Assembly (NCBI GenBank): GCA_963776845.1
Contig: CAVZOJ010000024.1
Span: forward strand, 1-64,000
Direction: 5' to 3'
DNA length: 64,000 nucleotides
DNA from: Roseitranquillus sp963776845
GTDB lineage: Bacteria; Pseudomonadota; Alphaproteobacteria; Rhodobacterales; Rhodobacteraceae
The position numbers and the translations under genes are program-made. A model generated the notes under the pieces. The model was not told the DNA's origin, did no database searches, and worked only from the letters and a program-made list of their open reading frames with translations. Of this stretch, positions 47,555 through 54,974 are shown piece by piece. Each line of letters opens with the position of its first letter. Position 1 is the first letter of the stretch.

Positions 47555-48650
47555 CCGAGCCGATCCTGATCTGGGGCGCCGGCGCCATCGGCGGCGTCCT
47601 CGGCGCCTACCTCGCCCGCGCCGGACATCCCGTCCACATGGTCGACATCGTCGAGCGACCATGTCCGCGCCATGCGCGAGAGCGGGCCTGCGGATCGAGG
47701 GGCCGGTGGAGGAGTTCACGCAGGTCCTGCCCGCCAGCACCCCCTCCGAACTCAAGGGCCGGTTCTCGCGCATCATCCTCGCGGTCAAGGCGCACCACAC
47801 TGGTGCGGCGCTCGACATGCTCGTCCCCCACCTCGCGCCCGGCGGCTACGTCGTCTCCGCCCAGAACGGCCTCAACGAGATCGCCATCGCCGAGCGGATC
47901 GGGGCGGAGAACACCGTCGGCTGCTTCGTCAACTACGGCGCCGACTGGCTGGAGCCGGGGCGCATCCTCTACGGCAACCGCGCCGCCGTCGCGGTGGGCG
48001 AGCTTGACGGCCGCATCACCGACCGCGTCCGCGAGGTCCACGCGCTGCTGTCCGTGCTCGAACCCGACGCGGTCCTGACCGACAACATCTGGGGCTATCT
48101 CTGGGGCAAGCTCGGCTACGGCGCCCTGCTCTTCGCCACCGCGCTGACACCGCTCTCGATGTCCGACGCCATGGCCCGCGCCGACCATCGCAAGGTCTAC
48201 GAAGCGCTTGGCCACGAGGTCATGCGCCTTGCCGCGGCGCAGGGCATCCGGCCGCTCGGCTTCAACGGCTTCGACCCCGCCGCCTTCCTCGCCGCAGACC
48301 GGCCCGCCATGGCGGCCTCCCTCGATGCCATGGTCGAGCACAACCGCCACACCGCCAAGACCCATTCCGGCATCTGGCGCGACCTCGCCGTCCGCAAGCG
48401 CCGCACCGAGGTCGACGCGCAGGTCGGCCTCCTCGTCGACCTCGGCCACGAACATGGCGTCGTCACCCCCGCCCTCGCCCGCCTCGTCGAACTGATCCAC
48501 GACGTCGAGGATGGGCGGCGCAAGCAGTCGCCCGAGCTCGTCGACCTGATGGTGCCCGCTGTGCGCATGATACCCGGCGCGCCGCGCTCGCAGCCGCACC
48601 GCGAGCGCCGGCGCGGCCGTGCCGTCGGCCGCCGGCCGCCCGGACGATGA
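47551..48650 (+). pseudogene. Ketopantoate reductase family protein (PanE/ApbA), frameshifted
   Basis: The start ILIWGAGAIGGVLGAYLARA is the NADPH-binding Rossmann motif. After two one-base insertions near 47656 and 47687 the chain continues LRIEGPVEEFTQVLPAS, IILAVKAHHTGAALDMLVPH, YVVSAQNGLNEIAIAERIGA (with the catalytic-domain Asn) and later RKRRTEVDAQVGLLVDLGHE, typical of the C-terminal domain. The last 25 or so residues are Arg/Pro-rich and may be out of frame as well. In this operon the enzyme more likely reduces a 2-oxo acid or an imine intermediate than ketopantoate itself. Confidence 0.75.
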
Positions 48651-48653
48651 TCC

Positions 48654-49403
48654 ATGCACCTGAACCTCGAAGGACGCGTCTTCGCCGTCACCGGCGCCGC
48701 GCAGGGCATCGGCGCAGCCATCGTCGAAACCCTCGCCGACGCCGGCGCCACCGTCGCCGCGCTCGACATCGACGAAACCGGCCTCGGCCGGATCGCCGGC
48801 ACCGCCACGACCCACCACGCCGACCTGGGCCACCGAGACAGCGCGCACGCCGCCATCGCCTCGGTGACCGCCGCGCATGGCCGCATCGACGGCCTCGTCA
48901 CCGCGGCGGGCGGCGTCCGCGGCCAGGTCGGCCGGCCGGTCGAGGAGATCGGCGAGGACGACTGGCACGCCATCTTCGCCGCCAACGTCGACGCGGCGAT
49001 GTGGTGCGCTCAGGCGGTTGCGTCCGGCATGAAGGCGCGCGGCTGGGGCCGCATCGTCACCATCTCCTCCGGCGCCGGCCTGCGCCCCAGCCTCACCGGC
49101 ATCCAGGCCTACGCCGCGGCCAAGCACGCCCTCGTCGGCCTCACCCGCCAGCTCGCGCTGGAGCTCGGGCCGCACGGCGTCACGGTGAACTCGGTCGCGC
49201 CGGGCTTCATCCTGTCGAATCCCGCGACCGAACGCCAGTGGGACGCCTTCGGGCCGGAGCGCCAGAAGCAGATCGTGGGGGGCATCCACATGCGCCGCCT
49301 CGGCCGGGCCGAGGACATCGCCGACGCGGTGACGTTCCTCGCCTCCGACCGCGCCGGCTGGATCACCGGGCAGATCCTGTCCGTCGACGGAGGACACGCA
49401 TGA
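48654..49403 (+). CDS. SDR-family oxidoreductase
   Basis: A 249-residue short-chain dehydrogenase. The cofactor motif is VTGAAQGIGAAIVETLADAG (GxxxGxG), with ALDIDETG favouring NAD. The structural AAGGVRG takes the place of NNAG, the catalytic Ser is in IVTISSGAGLRPS, and YAAAKHALVGLTRQLALELG holds the YxxxK pair. It probably oxidises or reduces a hydroxy/keto intermediate of the pathway encoded by this operon. It begins 3 bases after the previous gene and overlaps the next by four. Confidence 0.92.
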   Translation: MHLNLEGRVFAVTGAAQGIGAAIVETLADAGATVAALDIDETGLGRIAGTATTHHADLGHRDSAHAAIASVTAAHGRIDGLVTAAGGVRGQVGRPVEEIGEDDWHAIFAANVDAAMWCAQAVASGMKARGWGRIVTISSGAGLRPSLTGIQAYAAAKHALVGLTRQLALELGPHGVTVNSVAPGFILSNPATERQWDAFGPERQKQIVGGIHMRRLGRAEDIADAVTFLASDRAGWITGQILSVDGGHA

Positions 49404-50299
49404 GCGAACCGCACGAATGGGACGAGCCGACCTGGCGCGGCCTCGTCAACCAGGTCCGCGCCGGCCGCAACCTCAAGCCCGCCTCGTGGCCCGGCGGCGC
49501 CCGCTGCGCCGTCGCCCTGTCGTTCGACAGCGACCATGAGACAAACGAGCTGCGCGACGGCGGTCTATCGCCTGCCCGCCTCTCCTGGGGCCAGTTCGGC
49601 GCCCGCCGCGGCATCCCCCGGATCAAGGCCGCGCTCGACCGCCACGGCTTCAAGGCGAGCTTCTTCGTCCCCGCCGTCTCCGCCCTGCTGCATCCGGAGG
49701 AGCAGGCAGAACTCGCGGCGGAAGGGCACGAGATCGGCCTCCACGGCTGGATCCACGAGGTGAACTCCCGCCTCGACGGCCAGACCGAGCGCGACCTGAT
49801 GTTCCGCGCCGCCGAAACGCTGGAGCGGATCACCGGCATCCGCCCCGTCGGCATGCGCACGCCCTCGTGGGACTACAGCCCGAACACGCTCGCCATCGCC
49901 CGAGAGCTCGGACTGCTCTACGACAGCTCGCTCTTCGCCGACGACGACCCTTACGAGATCGTCGCCGACGGCACACCCACCGGCATCGTCGAGCTGCCGG
50001 TCGAGTGGATCCGCGACGACGCCGTCTACTTCATGATGAACCGCTTCGGCGCGCAGCGCCCCTACACCCCGCCCGAGGCGGTGCGCGACATCTTCCTGCG
50101 CGAGTTCGAGGGCGCCCATGCCGAAGGCGGCCTGTTCCTGCTGACCATGCACCCGCACGTCACCGGATACCGCAGCCGCATGTTCATCCTCGAAGACCTG
50201 CTGGACCGCATCGCCGAGAAGGGCGATTGCTGGGTCGCCACTCACGCCGACATCGCCCGCCACTGCGCCGAGGCAGCCGGGCTGAAAGGACAGTCATGA
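49400..50299 (+). CDS. Polysaccharide deacetylase-family (CE4) hydrolase, PuuE/imidase-like
   Basis: A 299-residue protein from the ATG at 49400. The CE4 motif 1 is VALSFDSDHETNELR (catalytic Asp region), motif 2 is EIGLHGWIHE (metal His pair) and motif 3 is MRTPSWDYSPNTL. Length and motifs fit the PuuE / cyclic-imide hydrolase branch more than chitin or xylan deacetylases, and there is no signal peptide, so it acts in the cytosol. In this branch substrates are allantoin-like ureides or succinimide-like cyclic imides. It is coupled by four-base overlaps to the genes before and after. Confidence 0.82.
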   Translation: MSEPHEWDEPTWRGLVNQVRAGRNLKPASWPGGARCAVALSFDSDHETNELRDGGLSPARLSWGQFGARRGIPRIKAALDRHGFKASFFVPAVSALLHPEEQAELAAEGHEIGLHGWIHEVNSRLDGQTERDLMFRAAETLERITGIRPVGMRTPSWDYSPNTLAIARELGLLYDSSLFADDDPYEIVADGTPTGIVELPVEWIRDDAVYFMMNRFGAQRPYTPPEAVRDIFLREFEGAHAEGGLFLLTMHPHVTGYRSRMFILEDLLDRIAEKGDCWVATHADIARHCAEAAGLKGQS

Positions 50300-51216
50300 C
50301 CTACGCCCTCGCCATCCATGGTGGCGCCGGAACCATCCTCAAGTCGCAGATGACGCCCGAGAAGGAGGCCGCGTATCACGCCGCCCTCGCCCGCGCGCTC
50401 GAGGCCGGCCAGACGGTGCTGCAAGATGGCGGTCCGGCGCTCGACGCCGCCATCGCCGCGGTCGCCGCGCTCGAGGACGAGCCGCTCTTCAACGCCGGCC
50501 GCGGCGCGGTCTTCACCGCCGACGGCCGGCACGAGATGGACGCCGCCGTGATGGAGGGGACGACCCGCCGGGCCGGCGCCGTCGCCGGCATCTGCGGCCC
50601 CCGCAACCCCGTTCGCGCCGCCCGCGCGGTGATGGAGCGGACGCCGCACGTCATGCTCATCGGCGAGGGCGCGCTCAGCGTCGCGCGCGAGGCCGGCCTG
50701 CCGTTCGAGGACGACGACTACTTCTTCACCCAGGCCCGCTGGGACGCCCTGCAGGAGACGCTGGCGATGCGTCGCACCGGCGAGGAGGACGCCGATCCGG
50801 CCCGCCGCCACGGCACCGTCGGCGCGGTGGCGCGCGACGAAGGCGGCACGCTCGCCGCCGCGACCTCGACCGGCGGGATGACCGCCAAGGCGTCCGGCCG
50901 CGTCGGCGACACGCCGGTGATCGGCGCCGGCACCTGGGCCGACGCCACCTGTGCCGTCTCGGCGACCGGCCACGGCGAGATCTTCACCCGCTGGACCGCC
51001 GCCGCAGAGATCAGCGCGCGGATTCGCCACCTCGGCGAATCGCTCGCGCAGGCAGCCGATCATGTGGTGATGCAGGATCTCGCGCCGAACGACGGCTCGG
51101 GCGGCATCATCGCGGTCGACGCCGCGGGGCGCATCGTCATGCCGTTCAATTGCGAGGGGATGTATCGCGGCAGCGTCGGCTCCGACACGCCGCTCTACAC
51201 CGCGATCTATTCCTGA
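50296..51216 (+). CDS. Isoaspartyl peptidase / L-asparaginase (Ntn hydrolase)
   Basis: A 306-residue plant-type asparaginase family protein. The N-terminal strand is YALAIHGGAGTILKS, with LEDEPLFNAGRGAVFTADGR as the substrate-binding part. The autocleavage site and nucleophile Thr are in RRHGTVGAVARDEGG (about residue 173). The C-terminal half has STGGMTAKASGRVGDTPVIG, typical of the family. Such enzymes remove iso-aspartyl residues from the start of beta-aspartyl dipeptides or hydrolyse asparagine. Together with the divergent peptide transporter this supports use of damaged or cyclised peptides. Last gene of the operon. Confidence 0.92.
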   Translation: MTYALAIHGGAGTILKSQMTPEKEAAYHAALARALEAGQTVLQDGGPALDAAIAAVAALEDEPLFNAGRGAVFTADGRHEMDAAVMEGTTRRAGAVAGICGPRNPVRAARAVMERTPHVMLIGEGALSVAREAGLPFEDDDYFFTQARWDALQETLAMRRTGEEDADPARRHGTVGAVARDEGGTLAAATSTGGMTAKASGRVGDTPVIGAGTWADATCAVSATGHGEIFTRWTAAAEISARIRHLGESLAQAADHVVMQDLAPNDGSGGIIAVDAAGRIVMPFNCEGMYRGSVGSDTPLYTAIYS

Positions 51217-51436
51217 CGCGACACCTCCGCCGCGCAGGACTGCGCGGCATCGCCTCGGCCACCGCCAACTTGCTGCCGACTGCGGCTAGTGCTGCCGCGC
51301 CGGGGGCCGAAGCGATCGGACGAGCGCCAGCAGCGCAAGTGAACCGACGTACGCCTTGCGCGATACCAATCGCGAACACCGCAGAGCACGGCCGGAACAG
51401 GGCCGGCCTGTGCCGTTAGCGCCCGGGCGAAAGCCC

Positions 51437-51475
51437 GACGGGCGCCGCGGGGGTCGATCCCCCGCGGCGCCCGTC
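51437..51475. terminator. Perfect 17-base-pair hairpin between convergent genes
   Basis: Two 17-base arms (51437-51453 and 51459-51475) pair perfectly around the loop TCGAT. It sits between the convergent isoaspartyl peptidase and ornithine decarboxylase genes, 17 bases beyond the decarboxylase stop. There is no U tract on either side, so it may stop transcription in both directions by stem strength alone or protect the RNA 3' ends. The rest of the 51217-51491 gap shows no gene. Confidence 0.7.
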
Positions 51476-51491
51476 CTCCCCTCCCCGTAGC

Positions 51492-52634
51492 TCAGGCGGC
51501 CAGGCTCAGGACCGTCGCCACCTTCAGCGCGCCGAAGCCGTTGAACCGCGTCACCGTCGCGGTGGAGTACGCGCCGAGGCCATGGAACACGACCCAGTCG
51601 CCCTCCTCCATGTCGCCCGGCAGCGCCAGCATCCCCGGCAGCCGGTCGAGGCTGTCGCAGGTCGGCCCGAACACGATCCGGTCGATCGCGGCGCCGTCCC
51701 GCCGCGCGCCGTCGCCGTCGCGCACCTCGATCCGGTCGATCGGCCCGATCAGCGGCAGCTCGGCCAGCCCGCCATAGATCCCGTCGTTCAGGAACACGTG
51801 GCTGCCGTCGCGCACCGCGCGCACCTGCGCGGCAAGGCTGAAGGCCTCGGCGACCATCGCCCGCCCCGGCTCGCAGACCAGCTCCGGCCGCGCCGCGCCG
51901 AAGGCCTCGCCGGTCACCCGGTCGATCAGCGCGAAGATGTCCTCCAGCCGCGGGTCCTCTCCCCGCACGCGATGCGAGGGGAACCCGCCGCCCACGTTCA
52001 GCCGCGCCACGCGCACGCCGGCCTCGTCGCCGATCCAGGCCGCCGACCGGATGTAGGCGTCCCAGGCCATCGGATCGGTGCATTGCGTGCCCGGGTGGAA
52101 CGTCAGCGACGGCACGAAGCCCAGCTCCGCCGCCCGCGCCAGCAGGATCGCGGCGTGCTCGGCCGTCGCGCCGAACTTGGCGCCGAAGTCATAGGCCGCG
52201 CCCTTCACCGGCAGCTTGAAGCGCACCGACACCTCGGCGCCCGCCGGCGCCAGCTCGCCCAGCTTCTCCAGCTCGCTGCCCGAGTTGACGCTGAACGACC
52301 GCACCCCCAATTCGACGGCGCGCGAAATCTCCGCCCGCGAGCGGACCGGGTTGTTGTAGTGCATCGCCGCACCCGGCGCGTACCGCGCGATCAGCTCGAT
52401 CTCGCAGATCGAGGCGACGTCGTAGCCGCGGACACCGGCCGCATCGAGGTTCTCGATCACCGCGACGTCGGGGTTCGACTTGACCGCGAAGGTCACCAGT
52501 CCCGGAAAGCCGGTGAGGAACCGCTTCGCCGTCGCCTGCAGGATCGCGGGCGAAAAGAACAGGACCGGATCCTCGGGCGCGACGCTCGCGAGATAGTCCG
52601 ACGGACGCGACCAGATCGAATGTGAAAGTTCCAT
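51492..52634 (-). CDS. Type III PLP-dependent decarboxylase (ornithine/lysine decarboxylase)
   Basis: A 380-residue alanine-racemase-fold decarboxylase. The PLP Lys is in LVTFAVKSNPDVAVIE (about residue 52), PLP-phosphate contacts are in LNVGGGFPSHR and LVCEPGRAMVAEA, and the substrate-side Cys is in RIVFGPTCDSLDRLPGM. These residues match bacterial ornithine decarboxylases that make putrescine. An Lrp/AsnC regulator lies 750 bases upstream. The protein is cytosolic; lysine is a possible second substrate. Confidence 0.92.
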   Translation of the reverse strand: MELSHSIWSRPSDYLASVAPEDPVLFFSPAILQATAKRFLTGFPGLVTFAVKSNPDVAVIENLDAAGVRGYDVASICEIELIARYAPGAAMHYNNPVRSRAEISRAVELGVRSFSVNSGSELEKLGELAPAGAEVSVRFKLPVKGAAYDFGAKFGATAEHAAILLARAAELGFVPSLTFHPGTQCTDPMAWDAYIRSAAWIGDEAGVRVARLNVGGGFPSHRVRGEDPRLEDIFALIDRVTGEAFGAARPELVCEPGRAMVAEAFSLAAQVRAVRDGSHVFLNDGIYGGLAELPLIGPIDRIEVRDGDGARRDGAAIDRIVFGPTCDSLDRLPGMLALPGDMEEGDWVVFHGLGAYSTATVTRFNGFGALKVATVLSLAA

Positions 52635-52877
52635 GTGCCCCGGGCTCCTCTGCCATGGGGCGCAGCCACCTCTTGTCCCGGCGGTCCGGTTAGGGAGACG
52701 CTTGCGCGTTTCGCTATCCGGCTGGGGTGCGGGTGGTGCCGCCCTTGCCCGGGATGATGCGCGCCATATGCAGCCAGAAACGACCGACGAAAAGTGTGGA
52801 AGTGGCGCGAAACGTCGTCATAATGACGACGTGGCAAATCAAATCGCCTGCTGTGTGCCCGGCGCAACGGTGCGCCG
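52635..52877. other. Control region upstream of the decarboxylase gene
   Basis: This 243-base stretch contains a 19-base palindrome at 52813-52831. On the minus strand a 35-codon frame from 52821 to 52714 (ending GKGGTTRTPAG) is open but has no ribosome binding site, so I do not call it a gene; a leader peptide is conceivable. The decarboxylase promoter should lie here. Confidence 0.4.
52813..52831. promoter_or_regulatory. Palindromic operator candidate upstream of the decarboxylase
   Basis: CGTCGTCAT and ATGACGACG form perfect nine-base arms around one central A. It lies about 180 bases upstream of the decarboxylase start, in the only sizeable control region near the Lrp/AsnC gene. It may bind that regulator or another dimeric repressor. 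Confidence 0.45.
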
Positions 52878-53282
52878 TCAGAATGCCGACTGCACCCGCC
52901 GCGACAGGAAGAACCCGTGACCGTCGAGGTTGCGGCAATCGAGGCCCTGTTCGCTCGACCGGCAGACGATGCCGTCGAACTCCCCGGTCTGCCCGTAGGC
53001 CGCCACGTCCCCGGCCCCGCCCGGCGCCCCGGCCAGGCCGCAGCTCATCGTCACCGGCCCCGAGCTCGACATCGCGAAGGTGTGGCCCCAGGGCCCGGCG
53101 CACCCGGCGGGCGCGGCAACCGCGGGCGGCCCCGACCGCTCGTAGATCGTGCATTCGATGTCCGACGGCCCCTCGCCCAGGCCGACGAAGCAGACGATGT
53201 TGCCCGACGGCGTCTGGAACGGAAAGACGTCGGCCACGGCGGGCGACGCCAAGGTGATGATCAGCAGAACCAGTGCGCGCAC
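52878..53282 (-). CDS. Secreted protein of the DUF6636-like type
   Basis: About 134 residues from the GTG at 53282, chosen because GAGGAGG precedes it; an ATG at 53315 lacks support. A signal peptide ends SPAVADV near residue 18. The mature protein has four cysteines: FQTPSGNIVCFVG, SDIECTIYE, AGCAGPWGHTFAM and MSCGLAGAPG, plus CRSSEQGLDCRNLDGHGFFL, with SGNIVC and DGHGFFL as the recognisable family marks. The cysteines suggest disulfide bonds and an exported location. Function is unknown. Confidence 0.75.
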   Translation of the reverse strand: MRALVLLIITLASPAVADVFPFQTPSGNIVCFVGLGEGPSDIECTIYERSGPPAVAAPAGCAGPWGHTFAMSSSGPVTMSCGLAGAPGGAGDVAAYGQTGEFDGIVCRSSEQGLDCRNLDGHGFFLSRRVQSAF

Positions 53283-53383
53283 AGTCGCCTCCTCGTGGCC
53301 GATGCGATGCCCCATGTCGCGCGATCAGACCTCCCGCGCGCCCGATGCGTCAAGCGCCGCGCGCGCTGGCGGCGCATGCCCTG

Positions 53384-53812
53384 ATGGACGACACCGACCG
53401 CGCCATGCTCGCCCTGCTCGCCTCCGACGCGCGGATGCCGCTGGCGACGCTCGCCCGCCGCCTCAAGCTCGCCCGCTCGACGGTGCAGGCCCGGCTCGAG
53501 CGGCTGGAGACCAGCGGCACGATCGCCGGCTACACCGTCCGCCTCGGCGAGGCCGCGCGCCAGGCGATCCGCGCCACCATCCTGCTGACGGTCGAGCCGC
53601 GCGCCCAGGCCGCCCTGATCGCGCGCCTCCGCTCCATCCCCGAAGTGGAGCGTTGCGTGACCACCTCCGGCCGCTTCGACCTCGCCGTGCAGGTCGCCGC
53701 CGCCTCGACCGCGCGCCTCGACGCCGTGCTCGACGCGGTTTCCGACCTGCAGGGCATCCGCGCCAGCGAATCGCTCATCCACCTGTCCACCAAGATCGAC
53801 CGCGCCACCTGA
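53384..53812 (+). CDS. Lrp/AsnC-family transcriptional regulator
   Basis: A 142-residue regulator from the ATG at 53384. The helix-turn-helix is PLATLARRLKLARSTVQARL near residues 18-37, and the C-terminal RAM ligand domain contains VERCVTTSGRFDLAVQVAA. Lrp/AsnC proteins sense amino acids and often control their breakdown; ornithine decarboxylase close by is a sensible target. It is divergent from the secreted protein gene. Confidence 0.88.
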   Translation: MDDTDRAMLALLASDARMPLATLARRLKLARSTVQARLERLETSGTIAGYTVRLGEAARQAIRATILLTVEPRAQAALIARLRSIPEVERCVTTSGRFDLAVQVAAASTARLDAVLDAVSDLQGIRASESLIHLSTKIDRAT

Positions 53813-53859
53813 CGGAACAGTGCAGGGGCGCCCACGTTGCCCGTCGAAAGGAGCCAGAC

Positions 53860-54105
53860 ATGGACGCCGCCTCCCCCCAAACGAACGAGGGCCGGATCAT
53901 CGCCCAGCGCAAGGTGCTGTCGCTGATCCTGTCGCGCCTCGCCGCTTCCGACCCCGCGATCCTCGACGAGTTCGACGGCCAGACGGTCGCCTCGGGCCAC
54001 GAGGAGGATCCGGGCGTCGACCCCTCCCCCGAGTTCGCGATCGAGGCGGCCATCGCCGACGAGCTCCGCCTGATCCTCGAGGCCGCCCGCCGCCGCATGG
54101 GCTGA
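53860..54105 (+). CDS. Hypothetical 81-residue protein
   Basis: A small acidic, helical protein from the ATG at 53860, with AAAGGAG eight bases upstream. It reads TNEGRIIAQRKVLSLILSRL at the start and ends in a Leu/Arg helix, IADELRLILEAARRRMG. It has no signal peptide or membrane segment. It follows the Lrp/AsnC gene by 47 bases and is followed by a hairpin. I recognise no named family, but the strong ribosome binding site makes it likely to be expressed. Confidence 0.7.
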   Translation: MDAASPQTNEGRIIAQRKVLSLILSRLAASDPAILDEFDGQTVASGHEEDPGVDPSPEFAIEAAIADELRLILEAARRRMG

Positions 54106-54113
54106 GCCTGGAA

Positions 54114-54149
54114 ACGAAAACGCCCCGGCACGCGGCCAGGGCGTTTCGT
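54114..54149. terminator. Bidirectional terminator between convergent genes
   Basis: ACGAAAACGCCC (54114-54125) pairs with GGGCGTTTCGT (54139-54149) with one bulged A. The AAAA/TTT parts of the stem act as U tracts on either strand. It lies between the 81-residue protein gene and the convergent VPLPA-CTERM gene. Confidence 0.7.
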
Positions 54150-54165
54150 CACGTCATGCGCGCGG

Positions 54166-54780
54166 TCAGGCGCGGCGGCGCAGCGCCGAGAGGCTCCCGA
54201 GGCCCGCGACGAGCAGCAGCGCCGTCGCCGGCAGCGGAACCGGAGCGGGCGCGTCGACCGGCGGCGTCGTGCCGGTGTACTTCGTCGACTGGCCGCCCAG
54301 CGTCGCGTTCATGTGCAGCTGCGTCTTGCCCAGCGCGAAATCGAAGTCGCCGAGCTCGGTGCCGAAGATCGTCCACGAGGCGTAGGTGCCGGGCTTCAGG
54401 CGGGCGGCCCCTTGCTGCGCGTTCGACGTCGGGAACGACACCAGAATGTTGTAGGGGTTGCCCGGCGGCGGCGTGTCGTCCTTGGCGAAGGTCGCGGTCT
54501 TGCCGGCGAGATTGCCGAAGGTCAGCGGCTGCACCGAGCCTCCCGCGTAGTTCAGGCCCAGGTTCATCACGAAGCTCGACGCATAGCTCTCGAGCACGTT
54601 CGACAGCGCGAAATCGACGTTCGAGCCGTTCTGCGTCACCTCGAGAGTGGCGATCACGGTATCGCCCAGGTCGGCGCCGGATACGTACGTCTTGTAGTCG
54701 ACGGTGACGGCGTGCGCGGCGGATGCCAGCATGCCCAGTGCCACCGCGGTCGCCGCGGCCAATTTGCGAAACATCTTCAA
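54166..54780 (-). CDS. VPLPA-CTERM sorting domain-containing protein
   Basis: A 204-residue exported protein. The signal peptide ends SAAHAV near residue 24. The middle is beta-rich and low in cysteine, with VTQNGSNVDFALSNVLESYA. The C-terminus carries the VPLPATALLLVAGLGSLSAL sequence followed by RRR, the tripartite sorting signal (motif, membrane helix, basic end) recognised by an exosortase-type enzyme in Rhodobacteraceae. Such proteins are probably attached to or passed through the surface with exopolysaccharide. The exosortase is not in the window. The signal supports the taxonomic placement. Confidence 0.88.
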   Translation of the reverse strand: MKMFRKLAAATAVALGMLASAAHAVTVDYKTYVSGADLGDTVIATLEVTQNGSNVDFALSNVLESYASSFVMNLGLNYAGGSVQPLTFGNLAGKTATFAKDDTPPPGNPYNILVSFPTSNAQQGAARLKPGTYASWTIFGTELGDFDFALGKTQLHMNATLGGQSTKYTGTTPPVDAPAPVPLPATALLLVAGLGSLSALRRRA

Positions 54781-54974
54781 CTCCGAAACATCACCCGGGC
54801 GATCTGCCCGTCAGCCGTTCACATACCGCGGCGGAGCGGTCCGCGATAGCGATCCATGAACGACTGGTTAACGACGCCCAGGCCTTCGGCCCCGCCCACG
54901 CGAGCCGCCCGCAGTCTTTCCCCCGGCGCCACCTTTCGCTAAGCCGCTGTCGACCGCCTGACAGGACGCCCGAG

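Noticed and set aside
52714..52821. 35-codon frame upstream of the decarboxylase as a gene
   Set aside because: No ribosome binding site and no known family; kept only as a possible leader.
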